This document shows, in pieces, positions 32,403-44,875 of a stretch of 45,711 nt of DNA. The stretch lies in assembly GCA_913063325.1 (NCBI GenBank), contig CAJXYE010000036.1, forward strand, positions 1 to 45,711, written 5' to 3'. A model generated the notes under the pieces. That model did no database searches and was not told the DNA's origin. It saw nothing but the letters and a program-made list of their open reading frames with translations. The translations under genes were made by a program, and so were the position numbers. Source of the stretch: an uncultured Colwellia sp. (GTDB lineage: Bacteria > Pseudomonadota > Gammaproteobacteria > Enterobacterales > Alteromonadaceae). The number at the start of each line of letters is the position of its first letter. The first letter of the stretch is position 1.

Positions 32403-33250
32403 AATGTTTGCTCCAATTGTTTGAGCAAATCAAATTTTACTCCGTCCACCGCATGATAATGAGGTAACCAATGGGTATAGCGCAAGGTAGTTCGAATATC
32501 TTTATGCCCTAAAATATACTGTAACTCTGGCAGCGGCATGCCAGCCATTAATTGGTGCGTTGCAAAAGCATGACGCAACGCGTGTATACCACCTTGCTTC
32601 AAAATCCCTGCTTCAGCTTTAGCTTTATAATACACTTTTTGAGGAGATGAAATGTTTAATGCGCTATCGCCGTAGTGCCGAGAAAACAAATAGTTAAACG
32701 GCCGAAATCGGTGCCAATAAACACGTAAAACCTGTAGTAATGTCGCTGATAATGGAATACGCCTATCCTTACTTCCTTTAGCTAAATGCACATGAATGAC
32801 TGCTTGCGCTGAATCTATATCTCTTACTTTAAGGTGAGTAACTTCACTGATGCGTAAGCCGCATCCATAACATACGCTCAGCAAAGTACGGTATTTCATA
32901 TTGTTGCATGCTGCTAAAATACGAGTTACCTCTTGTGGACTAAGCAATTCAGGTATCTTCTGCTGTCGTTTCATTGGCGGTAATAATTTCTCAGTGAATG
33001 TTCTCCCTAGCACCTGCCCATAAAAAAAGTTCAGTGCATGAAAAGCCTGTGCGCATGTGCTTGACGATAGCTGACGTTCTAGGGTTAACGACCAAAGGTA
33101 TTTTTTTAACTCACTGTCTTGTAACGTATCAGGGGATCGATGGGTGTGTTTCGCTAAGTCGTAAACCCAACGAACATAGACTTGCTGTGTTCTAATTGAA
33201 AAGTGTCGTACTTGCATACAGTCAAGTAACTGTTGTCTAAGTGGTGTCAT
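32399..33250 (-). CDS. Tyrosine recombinase of the IS91-type element
   Basis: 283 residues with the phage-integrase SAM-like N-terminal domain (residues about 10-85) and the catalytic residues Arg (CGLRISEV), Lys region (LAKGSKDRRIP), HALRHAFATH and the nucleophile Tyr (TTLRYTHW). It lacks the extra alpha-helix patch that marks integron IntI proteins, so it is not the integrase of the attC-like sites. Recombinases of this type regularly precede IS91-like transposases, and their role in transposition is unclear. Confidence 0.88.
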   Translation of the reverse strand: MTPLRQQLLDCMQVRHFSIRTQQVYVRWVYDLAKHTHRSPDTLQDSELKKYLWSLTLERQLSSSTCAQAFHALNFFYGQVLGRTFTEKLLPPMKRQQKIPELLSPQEVTRILAACNNMKYRTLLSVCYGCGLRISEVTHLKVRDIDSAQAVIHVHLAKGSKDRRIPLSATLLQVLRVYWHRFRPFNYLFSRHYGDSALNISSPQKVYYKAKAEAGILKQGGIHALRHAFATHQLMAGMPLPELQYILGHKDIRTTLRYTHWLPHYHAVDGVKFDLLKQLEQTL

Positions 33251-33364
33251 AACTTGCCTCCAAAAAGGGATGATGTAGCAAGTTAAGTGTGGTTGGAATA
33301 CAGAGAAATATCAGGGAGCGGGTACTCCCCGCAAAGCGGTTTAGTTCAACAGTTTTATTATGAT

Positions 33365-33529
33365 GCAAAATTCCTTCTTTCTACAAGGTGGGAATAATCG
33401 TCCATAATTATTTAATGCAAAGAGATTACTTGATTATTACTGATAGATCAATAAGTTAAAAACAAAGCATTAAGTGGTTGATGTGTGAAAGGCGGAATTT
33501 TGCCTTCTTTCTTGTAGAAAGAAGGCAAA
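33365..33529. repeat. Nested inverted-repeat structure, possible small element
   Basis: Outer pairs: GCAAAATTCC (33365-33374) with GGAATTTTGC (33494-33503), and CCTTCTTTCTACAAG (33373-33387) with CTTGTAGAAAGAAGG (33511-33525). The right side also forms its own 13-bp hairpin (TTTGCCTTCTTTC with GAAAGAAGGCAAA). An inner TTAATGC/GCATTAA pair completes a fold of about 165 bases. Confidence 0.65.
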
Positions 33530-33636
33530 CACAGAGTACTGTATATAAGTACAGGCATCTTGAGGTGAGATTAATAATATTTTGTTATTAAAATCTAGTT
33601 TCTTAGAATGAGTAAAACTATTTTTTACTCTAGATC

Positions 33637-33670
33637 AAAAAACGCGACTTAATTGCTTAAGTCGCGTTTT
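33637..33670 (-). terminator. Terminator of serS
   Basis: AAAACGCGACTTAA with TTAAGTCGCGTTTT, a 14-bp perfect stem with loop TTGC, followed by T-rich sequence on the minus strand. Confidence 0.85.
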
Positions 33671-33715
33671 GTCTAAATACTCATTACACCTGAATAGGCA
33701 AAAACTAACGGTTAA

Positions 33716-35002
<1,287 letters not shown>

Positions 35003-35092
35003 TCACATTCTTGTTTATAAAGTTATTAAAATCGTATTTGTGTGTTCTAAATAAGTTATTTGTCTTCTACGTCGCTATTAAATCATCGTCGG

Positions 35093-35494
35093 TTATTTTG
35101 CTAAAGCGGTTACCATATACATACCAAGTGCTGCCGCAGCAATACACAATGAGACGTTCAGTAAGATATTTAACGCCGCTTTTAACACATCTCCTTGTTG
35201 CAATAATAACAAGGAGTCTAATGAAAATGTAGAAAAGGTGGTAAATGCACCTAAAAATCCTATGCCTATTAAGGTTCTATGTACACTAATATTGAGAATT
35301 TCATGCTCAATAAGTTGATATAATAAACCCATAGTAAATGAGCCGATGATATTAACCATCAATGTGGCAAAAGGGAAATCTTTTCCGAGCCAATTTAACA
35401 CTAATTGTGAAATATAGAAGCGTAAACTTGCCCCACAAGCACCACCAAGGGCTACAAAAGCGTATAAAGTAAAATTACTAATAGCGTTGGTCAT
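35093..35494 (-). CDS. crcB: Fluoride exporter CrcB/FluC
   Basis: 133 residues from the ATG at 35494, which has TAGGA at ideal spacing; an in-frame start five codons earlier does not. Four membrane segments with the Fluc motifs [19 protein letters not shown] and [13 protein letters not shown], including the Phe residues of the pore. The dimer forms a fluoride channel. The start overlaps the rarA 3' end by 17 bases, implying coupled translation. No fluoride riboswitch is possible at this position, since the gene begins inside rarA. Confidence 0.93.
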   Translation of the reverse strand: MTNAISNFTLYAFVALGGACGASLRFYISQLVLNWLGKDFPFATLMVNIIGSFTMGLLYQLIEHEILNISVHRTLIGIGFLGAFTTFSTFSLDSLLLLQQGDVLKAALNILLNVSLCIAAAALGMYMVTALAK

Positions 35495-37037
35495 GGCTAT
35501 TCCTATCAAGCTGGTTTAAATAATCGAGTTTTTCTTTTAATTTCTTTTCTAAACCACGCTCTGTCGGCTCATATAAGCGAGTATGTGAACTGTCGGCTTT
35601 AGCCAATGCTTCTGGAAAATAATTTTCACCAGCAGCAAAGGCGTTTATTTCATCATGGGCGTAACGATATTCAGTGCCGTGGCCAAGTTCTTTGGTAATA
35701 CTACTGGTGGCATTTTTTAAATGTAAGGGTACATCAAGGGTATTGGTTTGCTCTGCAAGTCGCTTGGCTTTACTAAAGGCCATGTAAACCGCATTACTTT
35801 TAGGCGCTAAAGCCATATAAACGGTAGCTTGTGCAATAGCACGCTCCCCTTCACTAGGGCCGACACGATGAAACGTATCCCAAGCGTTAATAGCAAGCTG
35901 CATTGCGCGAGGGTCTGCATTGCCTATATCTTCACTGGCAATGGCAAGTAAACGGCGTCCAACATAAAGCGCATCACCACCTGCATTGAGGATTCGTGCG
36001 TACCAATACAGTGCAGCATCTGGGCTAGAGCCTCTGACTGATTTGTGAAAAGCGCTGATTAAATCATAAAAAGCATCACCGCCTTTGTCATAAAGGGCTA
36101 TTTTACTTCCCGCTACTTGAGCGATGAGTTCAACGCTTATGGTTTTAACGCCAAGGGTGGCACTTTTACTGTTTGACTGTTCGCTCTTTTCGTCTTGGCT
36201 ATTTCCAGCCGTTTTTGTTTGTCTTGCCACTACACTATCAAGGCAATTTTCTAATAAGTTAAGTAAGCGTCTGGCGTCACCATCACTACGATTAAGTAAG
36301 CTTTGTTTTGCATCAACGTTTAAGTCTATACGCAACTGCTGCTCAGCTTCGCATAATGAAATAGCACGTTGTAATACTTGCGCTAAATCATCACGGGTTA
36401 ATTTTTTTAAGGTATATAAACGGGCACGCGATAATAATGCTTGGTTTAGTTCAAACGCCGGGTTTTCTGTGGTCGCGCCAATAAATATAATGGTGCCGTC
36501 TTCAATGTGCGGTAAAAATGCGTCTTGTTGTGATTTATTGAAGCGATGTACTTCGTCAACAAACAGTACTGTTCTACGTTTATTAGCGCCTTCACCTTGC
36601 GCACGTAACTTGGCTTTTTCAATAGCGCTGCGGATCTCTTTGATACCCGAAGTTACCGCTGATACGCGTTCAATTTCGGCATTAGCGTGCTGTGCAATAA
36701 TTTCAGCTAGTGTAGTTTTACCACTACCTGGCGGCCCCCAAAATATAAGAGAGTGACAATGACCTTGCTCAATTGATTGCGCTAAAGGAGAGTCGCCACC
36801 TAAAATATGCTGCTGGCCAACATAATCGGCTAAGGTTTTTGGGCGCATTTTGGCCGCAAGTGGCATAAAGCTGCTTGCTGATGCTGGGTTGCTGCCCATT
36901 GAAGGATTATCTGAGGGGGCTAAATCGTTATCATCAGGTGTCAGATCAAACAGTGAGCTCTGCTGTGTGTCACTATTTCCTTGCCCTGAAGAATCATTAC
37001 CGAATAACTTACCGTGTGGATTATCGTTTGTCTTCAA
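35478..37037 (-). CDS. rarA: Replication-associated recombination protein RarA
   Basis: 519 residues from a TTG start, supported by GAAGGTG seven bases upstream inside the lolA 3' end. Walker [10 protein letters not shown] (101-109), Walker [12 protein letters not shown] and the sensor/ENPAF region place it in the clamp-loader-like AAA+ ATPases, which act at stalled forks. E. coli RarA has 447 residues. The extra length is a ~57-residue Ser/Asp/Asn-rich N-terminus and a low-complexity insert around 270-295 ([19 protein letters not shown]). It overlaps lolA and crcB at its two ends, so the three genes form a tight operon. Confidence 0.94.
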   Translation of the reverse strand: MKTNDNPHGKLFGNDSSGQGNSDTQQSSLFDLTPDDNDLAPSDNPSMGSNPASASSFMPLAAKMRPKTLADYVGQQHILGGDSPLAQSIEQGHCHSLIFWGPPGSGKTTLAEIIAQHANAEIERVSAVTSGIKEIRSAIEKAKLRAQGEGANKRRTVLFVDEVHRFNKSQQDAFLPHIEDGTIIFIGATTENPAFELNQALLSRARLYTLKKLTRDDLAQVLQRAISLCEAEQQLRIDLNVDAKQSLLNRSDGDARRLLNLLENCLDSVVARQTKTAGNSQDEKSEQSNSKSATLGVKTISVELIAQVAGSKIALYDKGGDAFYDLISAFHKSVRGSSPDAALYWYARILNAGGDALYVGRRLLAIASEDIGNADPRAMQLAINAWDTFHRVGPSEGERAIAQATVYMALAPKSNAVYMAFSKAKRLAEQTNTLDVPLHLKNATSSITKELGHGTEYRYAHDEINAFAAGENYFPEALAKADSSHTRLYEPTERGLEKKLKEKLDYLNQLDRNSHDQRY

Positions 37038-37743
37038 GTCTTACACCTTCAGGTAAGCTAAATGTAAATAATGATGCATCTGGTTTATTCTTAGCGTTAA
37101 ATTGACCTAAAATAATTTGGCTAACTTGACCTGTGGCGTCTTGAAACGAAAACTCACTTAGTTCAATGTCGTTAGTTTTTGTTTCGGTAAAACTCAAAGT
37201 CAGCTTTTTTATTTGGCTGCTGGCATCTTTTGGCATCACAACAAAGCGTAAACCATTGTCAACATCCACACTTTGTTCAATAACATTGTATTGTTGCCAA
37301 AGCGTTGGTTCGTCGCTGGTAAGCAACAAAATAGGTGTGTTGTGAATTGATTTAGCTAGGCTATATGCACTGGCTTGTTCAATGAATGGGTCGTAAAACC
37401 ATAACGTATTACCATCACTTATAATCAAGGTTTCATCTGGCGTTATTGTTTTCCAGTTTACTAGATTTGGCTTGCTAATGGCCAACGTGCCTGAGCCTTC
37501 CTGCAAAACTTGACCTTGACCATCAAGTATTTTCTGACTGAAATCTGCACTAAAAAAAGCTAACTTAGCTAATGTAGTCATTAAGTGCCCTTTAGCTTCA
37601 TTTGTAGGTTCAGCTACGGCAGTATTACTTAGCGGCGCTTGGTCTGCATGAGCAATTGGTTGATATAAACTCAGTACAGGCAGTAATACACTGGCTAGGG
37701 CGAACGGTCGAAAAAAAGTTTTTTTTGTAAAATTAAATAGCAT
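37021..37743 (-). CDS. lolA: Outer-membrane lipoprotein carrier protein LolA
   Basis: 240 residues with a signal peptide (about 1-33, ending IAHA). LolA features include [46 protein letters not shown] and the C-terminal strands. It carries lipoproteins released by LolCDE across the periplasm to LolB. It lies between ftsK and rarA, its usual place in Gammaproteobacteria. The signal peptide is followed by a spacer of ~20 residues ([13 protein letters not shown]) before the core, somewhat longer than usual. Confidence 0.95.
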   Translation of the reverse strand: MLFNFTKKTFFRPFALASVLLPVLSLYQPIAHADQAPLSNTAVAEPTNEAKGHLMTTLAKLAFFSADFSQKILDGQGQVLQEGSGTLAISKPNLVNWKTITPDETLIISDGNTLWFYDPFIEQASAYSLAKSIHNTPILLLTSDEPTLWQQYNVIEQSVDVDNGLRFVVMPKDASSQIKKLTLSFTETKTNDIELSEFSFQDATGQVSQIILGQFNAKNKPDASLFTFSLPEGVRLEDKR

Positions 37744-37832
37744 AGTTTTCTTCTAATAGGATGAACTGTGCCCGCATTGAGCCAACACAGTAAAAAAATA
37801 AGCCTTGGGATAAATTAAACGCAAGGGGCAAG

Positions 37833-40457
37833 CTAAAAATCGCGTACCGGTGCCGGCGCTAATACTTCTCGTGCGCCATTATTACCAGGTGTTGATACGA
37901 CACCTTGCACTTCCATTTGTTCAACTATTCGTGCTGAACGGTTGTAACCGATTCTAAATTGTCTTTGTACACTCGAGATTGAAACGCGGCGCTTTTCAGT
38001 GACAAAATTAACGGCTTCATCGTAAAGCGCGTCAACTTCTTCAGTGTCGCTGCCCTCTGGTTGCTCGCCAGGTAACAAGATGTCTTGCTCGTGCTCACCT
38101 GAGAGGATTTCGTCTACGTAGTTCGGCTCACCTCGAGACTTCCAATCTTTTACCACAGCATGCACTTCGTGATCATCAACAAAAGCACCATGAACACGTG
38201 TTGGTACGCCAGTACCTGGCGGTAAATAAAGCATGTCTCCCATACCTAGTAACTGCTCTGCCCCTTGTTGATCTAAAATGGTACGAGAGTTTAATCCTGA
38301 CGAAACTTGAAACGCCATACGCGTTGGAATATTCGCTTTAATCAAACCCGTTATAACATCTACCGAAGGACGCTGTGTAGCCAGAATTAGGTGAATACCC
38401 GCTGCACGTGCCTTTTGTGCAATACGAGCAATAAGCTCTTCCACTTTTTTACCTACAATCATCATCATATCGGCAAATTCATCTACGATAACAACAATGC
38501 TTGGTAATTTTTCTAACATCGGTGGTGTTTGATCCATGCCATCGCTAGGTTGCCATGTAGGATCAATTAACGGCTCTCCAGCTGCGATAGCATCAAGCAC
38601 TTTTTTGTTATAGCCCTTTAAGTTACGAACGCCAACGGCAGACATCACTTTGTAACGACGTTCCATTTCACCAACACACCAACGCAGTGCATTAGCCGCG
38701 TCTTTCATATCGGTAACAACTTCAGCTAACAAGTGTGGAATACCTTCGTAGACAGACAATTCTAACATTTTAGGGTCAATCATTATCATACGCACATCTT
38801 CAGGCGTTGATTTATACAGTAAGCTGACAATCATGGTATTAACACCCACAGACTTACCCGAGCCAGTAGTACCAGCAACCAATAAGTGAGGCATTTTTCC
38901 TAAATCGACAACAACTGGATCACCGGCAATATCTTTACCCAGGACCATGGCAAGCGGTGATGATGACTCTTCGAAAGCTGGACAGCCAATAACTTCACTT
39001 AAATAGACAATTTCACGGTGTTTATTCGGTAATTCTAAGCCAATAACAGATTTTCCAGGAATAACTTCAACTACACGTACACTAATGGCAGATAGAGCGC
39101 GCGCTAAATCTTTAGACAAACTAGTTATTTTGTTTACCTTAACACCTGGGGCTAAATCTAATTCAAAACGGGTAATAACAGGACCCGGATAAACAGAAAC
39201 CACTTGGGCTTGCACGCCAAAATCGAGTAATTTGGCTTCAACTAAACGGCTTACTACGTCTAACTCAGCTTGGTTAATCGGATTTTTCGCTTTGTCTGGT
39301 CTATCAAGTAAATCAATAGACGGCATACCCTGAAAGGCAGCCTCTTCAGTAGCGACTAAGTTAACTTGACCGTTTTCATCGGTTATATTTTGCTTTACCG
39401 GAACTAATGGCTCAAGTGGTGGGAATTGAAAATCATCGGCGACATTAGGCTTTTCAACGTCAGCAAAAGCGGCGGTTATTTCTTTCTCGCTAACATGTTC
39501 TTGAACATTGCCAACCGACAGTTCTGTCATCAGCTCAGCTATATCAATAAAGGGTTCACTTTTTGTATTAGCATGATTCATCGATGCTGAATTATCTTCT
39601 GCAGCACTAAAAGATTCAGGCAAATCAATTATCGCCGTTTGGGTGTGTATTCCTAGAGGTACCTCCTCTAAAGAAGCCGATTCTGAAGCTGTTGTTTCTG
39701 AGGGTAACGGCTCTATTTTTTCATTTTCAATGCTCGTTGAGTTTTTAACTAAACGACTTTTAACATTACCTATTTCTTCAGAAGTAGTGCTTTCTTCACT
39801 GGTACCAAAGTGCATTTTCAGCAGCTTAGGTAAACTTACTAACCACAGTGCGGCAAGAATAGCGTATTGACCGACAGTATCGACAAATTTTAACCAAGAA
39901 AATCCTGTTAACAAGACAAAGCCTGCACAACTGAAAAGTAAAAATACTAAAGTAGAGCCAACAAATGAAAAGTAAGGCAAAAGAGTTTTACTGAGAACGT
40001 CTCCTAAAATCCCGCCTGCTGAAAAGTGAAAAACATCATCAAAATTCATGCTGGCTAAAGAAGATACGCCAAGGTAAAACATGAAAAAACCAATCAGCTT
40101 TAACCCTAGGGTTAAATAGTCAAGTTTCATCAATTCATGGAAACGTTGAAACAACAACCAACCAACAATCGCAATAACAAAGGGTAAGCTAAAGGCAATA
40201 AGTCCAAAGAGGTTTAAAAATAAATCGGAGAGGTAAGCACCAACCGCGCCACCTAAGTTACGTACTTCTTGTTGATAACCTGTTTGCGCCCAGCCTGGAT
40301 CAGCTTGGTCAAAACTAAATAAGGCCAACATCATAAACATGGCAAAAGCAGTGAAACATAATAACCCAGCTTCAAGTAGGCGCTGCACGCCGCTGAGCTG
40401 TTTATTAGTCAATGCATCAAGTGAAACATCGGAATTTTCTATAAGATCTGAAGACAA
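37833..40457 (-). CDS. ftsK: DNA translocase FtsK
   Basis: 874 residues. The N-terminal ~210 residues hold the membrane segments that target the divisome. A Ser/Glu-rich linker (about 215-390) follows; then the motor with Walker A GTTGSGKS (529-536), Walker [12 protein letters not shown] and the RecA-like core. The C-terminal gamma winged helix (about 810-874, [20 protein letters not shown]) reads KOPS sequences. FtsK pumps chromosome termini to the septum and activates XerCD at dif. It is shorter than E. coli FtsK (1329 aa) owing to a shorter linker. It starts the ftsK-lolA-rarA-crcB-serS series. Confidence 0.97.
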   Translation of the reverse strand: MSSDLIENSDVSLDALTNKQLSGVQRLLEAGLLCFTAFAMFMMLALFSFDQADPGWAQTGYQQEVRNLGGAVGAYLSDLFLNLFGLIAFSLPFVIAIVGWLLFQRFHELMKLDYLTLGLKLIGFFMFYLGVSSLASMNFDDVFHFSAGGILGDVLSKTLLPYFSFVGSTLVFLLFSCAGFVLLTGFSWLKFVDTVGQYAILAALWLVSLPKLLKMHFGTSEESTTSEEIGNVKSRLVKNSTSIENEKIEPLPSETTASESASLEEVPLGIHTQTAIIDLPESFSAAEDNSASMNHANTKSEPFIDIAELMTELSVGNVQEHVSEKEITAAFADVEKPNVADDFQFPPLEPLVPVKQNITDENGQVNLVATEEAAFQGMPSIDLLDRPDKAKNPINQAELDVVSRLVEAKLLDFGVQAQVVSVYPGPVITRFELDLAPGVKVNKITSLSKDLARALSAISVRVVEVIPGKSVIGLELPNKHREIVYLSEVIGCPAFEESSSPLAMVLGKDIAGDPVVVDLGKMPHLLVAGTTGSGKSVGVNTMIVSLLYKSTPEDVRMIMIDPKMLELSVYEGIPHLLAEVVTDMKDAANALRWCVGEMERRYKVMSAVGVRNLKGYNKKVLDAIAAGEPLIDPTWQPSDGMDQTPPMLEKLPSIVVIVDEFADMMMIVGKKVEELIARIAQKARAAGIHLILATQRPSVDVITGLIKANIPTRMAFQVSSGLNSRTILDQQGAEQLLGMGDMLYLPPGTGVPTRVHGAFVDDHEVHAVVKDWKSRGEPNYVDEILSGEHEQDILLPGEQPEGSDTEEVDALYDEAVNFVTEKRRVSISSVQRQFRIGYNRSARIVEQMEVQGVVSTPGNNGAREVLAPAPVRDF

Positions 40458-40687
40458 TTATAAGTACCATTGGAAATAAATACGCAAAAATTACGTAGTG
40501 CAAAGCTAAAGTATCAAATTAGCGCTTAGTTGGCAGCAACAAATTGCTATTATTGCATGTTTTTTTATACAGTCATGTAAGTTTGACAGGATAATTTTCT
40601 CAAGTAACTTAAATTGATAAGCCCTATTTATTAATCTAACACATGGCTATAGCCGTTCTACTTGAAAATGCAGGATTCAGCTGGAAT

Positions 40688-40772
40688 TATAAACGCCTTT
40701 AAGCAAGGCTTTGATTGATGAGAATAGTTATTCTATTGTCGAAATCAATAACGTAGCATAAAGCGTCTATAA
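40688..40772. repeat. Palindromic dispersed repeat, copy 1
   Basis: The outer arms (TATAAACGCCTTTAAGC and GCATAAAGCGTCTATA) pair imperfectly, and the core AGAATAGTTATTCT pairs with itself. The core block (AAGGCTTTGATTGA, then GAGAATAGTTATTC) recurs at 45681-45711 with few changes. Confidence 0.75.
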
Positions 40773-40818
40773 ACCAGCCCATTGCGGAAAACTGAGCAAA
40801 ACACATCCGTCGTTACAT

Positions 40819-41075
40819 TTGTTTTTAAGGACGCTACATGGAAGTAGTTTATTAGCAAATCAGCGGCTGCGCCCCAACCATCTACCAGGAACATTTTTAT
40901 CCGCAAGTACAGCAAACCTTTGTTCGTCATCCCCGTGGTGTTTTAATCGGACGTGCCATGGATGGCACTTATTAGACAATGCATGGAGCTTATTGTCCTG
41001 GATCCAGTTTCTAAAAGACAATGGATCTTCGACTAGAGACTTCGAAGATGACGTTTTCTTTGATGTCATGAGTTA
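40819..41075. repeat. Repeat-like block with hairpin
   Basis: The block contains CGTCATCCCCGTGG, CCATGGATGGCAC and a TCTTCGA/TCGAAGA hairpin. Such stretches read as short frames on both strands, which is common for dispersed intergenic repeats. No second copy is in the window, so the repeat call is an inference. Confidence 0.35.
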
Positions 41076-41339
41076 ACAACATAGGCATGTAATTTTTTTG
41101 TTGTTAAACTTTTCTCTGTGAGGACGAAGTCCCTCGGTGTTCTCTGTGGTAAATCTTGTTTTTCAGGGGTTAAATTCATGTTACTTAGAAGAGAATGCAG
41201 GAGGTATATTCTCCCGAACAACCCTTAACAAAAAAATGTGCCTTGATTATGATTCGCTCAGATTTCCTGAAACGAGCATCTTCAAATGAAACGGGTATAT
41301 AATCATACATTCAGAAACAGAGAACTTTAAAGGATCACC

Positions 41340-41678
41340 ATGTCATCTATTCCCAACGATTTTATTAATTACAAATCCACACCAGTATTTACCCAGGGTA
41401 ATATCCCTAAAATGTTTCTCCATTTACACAATACAAAATCAGGGGTTTACGGGAAGATTATTGTGACAAAAGGTCAATTAAAATTTTATGGCTTTGCGGA
41501 GCGTCGTGGTGATATAGAGCAAGAAATTATTATTAACGCAGAGCAATCCGCTATTTCTCCCCCTGAATATTGGCATAAGGTTGAATTTTTAACAGACGAT
41601 ACCGAGTTCCATGTCGATTTTTATGCGCAAAAAGACTCTGAGATAGTTAAAAAGAATTTATCGGAACGTAATGATTAG
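41340..41678 (+). CDS. YeaR-like DUF1971 cupin
   Basis: 112 residues resembling E. coli YeaR and the N-terminal domain of TehB-like tellurite-resistance proteins: NDFINYKSTPVFT, GVYGKIIVTKGQLKFYGF, SPPEYWHKVEFLTDDT and FHVDFY. It is a small double-stranded beta-helix with a possible metal site (the conserved His in EYWHK). yeaR in E. coli is nitrate/nitric-oxide induced; the enzymatic role is not known. AAAGGA precedes the ATG. It is monocistronic with its own terminator. Confidence 0.85.
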   Translation: MSSIPNDFINYKSTPVFTQGNIPKMFLHLHNTKSGVYGKIIVTKGQLKFYGFAERRGDIEQEIIINAEQSAISPPEYWHKVEFLTDDTEFHVDFYAQKDSEIVKKNLSERND

Positions 41679-41679
41679 T

Positions 41680-41710
41680 TTAATGAGGGGTTTTTAACCC
41701 CGTATTAATC
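41680..41710 (+). terminator. Terminator of the YeaR-like gene
   Basis: GGGGTT with AACCCC, three-base loop, extended by TTAAT/ATTAA. It lies directly after the stop codon. Confidence 0.7.
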
Positions 41711-41838
41711 AAATAACGTAATTTACGCACCGTGGTACTCGCTGACATAAAATTAACTCGAAAAATAGGAGTACAGACTCTTTGTATTGCAAAGCCTCTC
41801 GTTTTCTTGTTCAACCATTAATATTTGAGTTATTTGAA

Positions 41839-42315
41839 CTAACGTTTGATAGCCACTAGGTTGGTTGATTTAATTTCATCCATCACCACATAAGTTCTAC
41901 TTTCACTTACCGCTGGCAGCCTAAGTAAGGTATCGCCAAGTAATTCGCGATAGGCGAGCATGTCTTTTACTCGGGTTTTGAGTAAGAAGTCAAAATCGCC
42001 AGAAACAAGATGGCACTCTTGAATAACGTCTAATTCACCAACTGCATTGGCAAAATCATCAAATACGTCAGGACTGGTTTTAGTTAGCGTTATTTCAACG
42101 AAGACTAACAAAGCGGCGCCAAGTTTATGGGGATTCAAAATAGCTTTATAACCACTTATATACTGCTCTTTTTCTAAGCGTTTAACTCTTTCTAAACAGG
42201 GTGTTGGACTCAACCCTACCCGCTTAGATAATTCAACGTTTGATAAGCGGCCATTTTTTTGTAGTTCAACTAAGATGTTTTTATCAATACGATCAATGGT
42301 TTTATTAAGGCTCAT
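41839..42315 (-). CDS. lrp: Leucine-responsive regulatory protein Lrp
   Basis: 158 residues. It has an AsnC-type helix-turn-helix (RIDKNILVELQKNGRLSNVE.. followed by SKRVGLSPTPCLERVKRLE) at about 8-60 and the RAM effector domain (about 75-150; GDFDFLLKTRVKD). The close match to E. coli Lrp (164 aa) supports a global feast/famine regulator rather than a local paralogue. It is divergent from ald across 156 bp, a frequent arrangement in which Lrp senses alanine and controls ald. Confidence 0.94.
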   Translation of the reverse strand: MSLNKTIDRIDKNILVELQKNGRLSNVELSKRVGLSPTPCLERVKRLEKEQYISGYKAILNPHKLGAALLVFVEITLTKTSPDVFDDFANAVGELDVIQECHLVSGDFDFLLKTRVKDMLAYRELLGDTLLRLPAVSESRTYVVMDEIKSTNLVAIKR

Positions 42316-42471
42316 TTACATAACTCTGCATTTATTAGGTTTTTTAGCATTATATATCGTACCAGGGGAAATAACGACAGGTTATTCTTATAAGTTAGCA
42401 CTATACTAGTTGCAAATATTACAAGCACTTCTAAAGTGCCTTCCCACAAGCTTTGCTTAAGAGAGAAATAT

Positions 42472-43590
42472 ATGATTATTGGTGTACCTAAAGAAATTAA
42501 AAACCACGAGTACCGTATTGGCCTAACACCTGCAGGTGTTAAAGAGTTGATTGTTAATGGTCATGAAGTGATTGTTGAAAACAACGGTGGTGCATCAATC
42601 GGTTTTGATAATGAACAGTATATAACTGCTGGTGCAAAAATTATCGATAGTGCTGCTGAAATATTTGCCACTGCCGAAATGATCATTAAAGTAAAAGAGC
42701 CACAGCCTGTTGAATGTAACATGCTTCGTCCTGGCCAAATCTTATTTACTTACTTACATTTAGCTCCGGATCCTAAGCAAACTGAATTATTAGTTGCTTC
42801 AGGCGCAATATGTATTGCTTATGAAACAGTTACTGCAGCATCAGGTGGTTTACCTTTATTAGCGCCTATGTCTGAAGTTGCCGGCCGTATGTCTATTCAA
42901 GCCGGTGCTCATGCATTAGAAAAAGCGCAAGGCGGTTTAGGTGCTTTATTAGGTGGTGTTCCAGGTGTTGCTCCAGCTAAAGTATTAGTTATTGGTGGTG
43001 GTGTTGTTGGTACTCAAGCTGCACGCATGGCAGTTGGCATGGGCGCAGACGTGACTATTTTAGACCGCTCTTTACCACGTTTACGTCAATTAGATACTGA
43101 GTTTGATGGTCGTTTAAAAACAGTTTATTCAACTGCTGATGCAATGGATACATTAATCGTTGAAGCTGATTTAGTGATTGGTGCTGTATTAATTCCAGGT
43201 GCTGCTGCACCTAAACTAGTGACTAAAGAACATATTAAAACGATGAAGCAAGGTGCTGTTATCGTTGATGTTGCAATCGACCAAGGTGGTTGTTTTGAAA
43301 CATCTAAAGCAACGACTCACCAAGAGCCAACTTATGTAGTTGACGGTGTAGTTCATTACTGTGTAGCTAACATGCCTGGTGGCGTTGCCCGTACATCAAC
43401 AATGGCATTAACCAATGCAACTATGCCGTTTGCAGTGACTATTGCAAACAAAGGCGCTAAGCAAGCATTATTAGATGACGAACATTTAATGGCTGGCTTA
43501 AACGTAGCTGCTGGTAAAATCACTTACAAGCCAGTTGCTGATGACTTAGGTTATGAGTATGTTGAGCCTGCTGTTGCATTAAACGCATAA
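42472..43590 (+). CDS. ald: Alanine dehydrogenase
   Basis: 372 residues from the ATG at 42472 (GAGAG upstream); a longer in-frame start at 42436 is unlikely since the family begins MIIGVPKEIKN. It has the substrate residues RIGLTPAG, the Rossmann motif VIGGGVVGTQAARMA and the conserved HLAPDPKQT block. It interconverts L-alanine and pyruvate plus ammonia with NAD. The gene is divergent from lrp and ends with a strong terminator. Codon use is strongly biased (GGTGGT, GCT, TTA), which suggests high expression. Confidence 0.97.
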   Translation: MIIGVPKEIKNHEYRIGLTPAGVKELIVNGHEVIVENNGGASIGFDNEQYITAGAKIIDSAAEIFATAEMIIKVKEPQPVECNMLRPGQILFTYLHLAPDPKQTELLVASGAICIAYETVTAASGGLPLLAPMSEVAGRMSIQAGAHALEKAQGGLGALLGGVPGVAPAKVLVIGGGVVGTQAARMAVGMGADVTILDRSLPRLRQLDTEFDGRLKTVYSTADAMDTLIVEADLVIGAVLIPGAAAPKLVTKEHIKTMKQGAVIVDVAIDQGGCFETSKATTHQEPTYVVDGVVHYCVANMPGGVARTSTMALTNATMPFAVTIANKGAKQALLDDEHLMAGLNVAAGKITYKPVADDLGYEYVEPAVALNA

Positions 43591-43639
43591 GCAAAATCTA
43601 ACATTTCTCAGGTAGTCATTAAAATTACTACCGAAAATA

Positions 43640-43683
43640 GCGCACTTTTGCTTACAGTCTTAGCAAAAGTGCGTTTTTTTTTA
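43640..43683 (+). terminator. Terminator of ald
   Basis: CGCACTTTTGCT with AGCAAAAGTGCG, 12 bp perfect, nine-base loop, followed by nine T. Confidence 0.92.
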
Positions 43684-43754
43684 TTTATCTTATAACTAAG
43701 AAGTTATTTACCCCCTTGCATTATTTCCTTATCATCCCAATTAATAAATGATAA

Positions 43755-44759
<1,005 letters not shown>

Positions 44760-44789
44760 TTTACTAAAATGTAATATCAGTTCACCTGA

Positions 44790-44825
44790 GTGCAGTAACC
44801 GTTTATGGCTTACTGCACAAATTTC
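44790..44825 (+). terminator. Probable terminator of trxB
   Basis: GTGCAGTAA with TTACTGCAC, a 9-bp perfect stem with 11-base loop, then AAATTTC. The T-run is weak. Confidence 0.5.
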
Positions 44826-44875
44826 ATTGTGTCACTGAAATAATCGTGTAAAAAATACTATCGAGAGGAAAATTA

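Larger units (their letters stand above)
31215..33350 (-). mobile_element. IS91-type element with tyrosine recombinase (ends approximate)
   Basis: Two overlapping genes, a tyrosine recombinase and a Y2/HUH transposase, make up the integrase-carrying branch of the IS91 family. IS91 elements move by rolling-circle replication, make no target duplication, and have their replication origin 3' of the transposase next to GTTC or CTTG. Here a CTTG (plus-strand CAAG, 31211-31214) lies about 60 bp past the transposase stop. At the other end nested GC-rich hairpins (GGGAG..CTCCC, CCGCAAAGCGG; 33314-33339) mark the probable terminus near 33350. Both ends are estimates; a second GAACAAG candidate lies at 30988-30994. 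Confidence 0.65.
33251..33715. other. Gap between the IS91-type element and serS
   Basis: 465 bp. It holds the probable left end of the element (to about 33350), a nested inverted-repeat structure (33365-33529), an 8-bp hairpin GAGTAAAA/TTTTACTC (33610-33630) and the serS terminator. No gene was seen. Confidence 0.55.
40458..41339. other. Long intergenic region of dispersed repeats
   Basis: 882 bp with no believable gene. Three frames of 61-85 codons are overlapping translations of repetitive sequence. Contents: a palindromic repeat (40688-40772, second copy at the window end), a further repeat-like block (40819-41075) with a TCTTCGA/TCGAAGA hairpin (41026-41047), and a GAGGAC..GTCCCTC hairpin (41117-41135). 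Confidence 0.6.

Noticed and set aside
32399..33250. Tyrosine recombinase as the integron integrase IntI for the attC-like sites
   Set aside because: It lacks the IntI-specific insertion and is translationally coupled to the IS91 transposase, so it belongs to that element.
35093..35509. Fluoride riboswitch for crcB
   Set aside because: crcB starts inside the rarA coding end, leaving no leader in which a riboswitch could fold.
40745..41076. Three overlapping ORFs of 61-85 codons upstream of the YeaR-like gene
   Set aside because: They lie on both strands of repeat-like sequence with hairpins, have no ribosome sites and no family resemblance.
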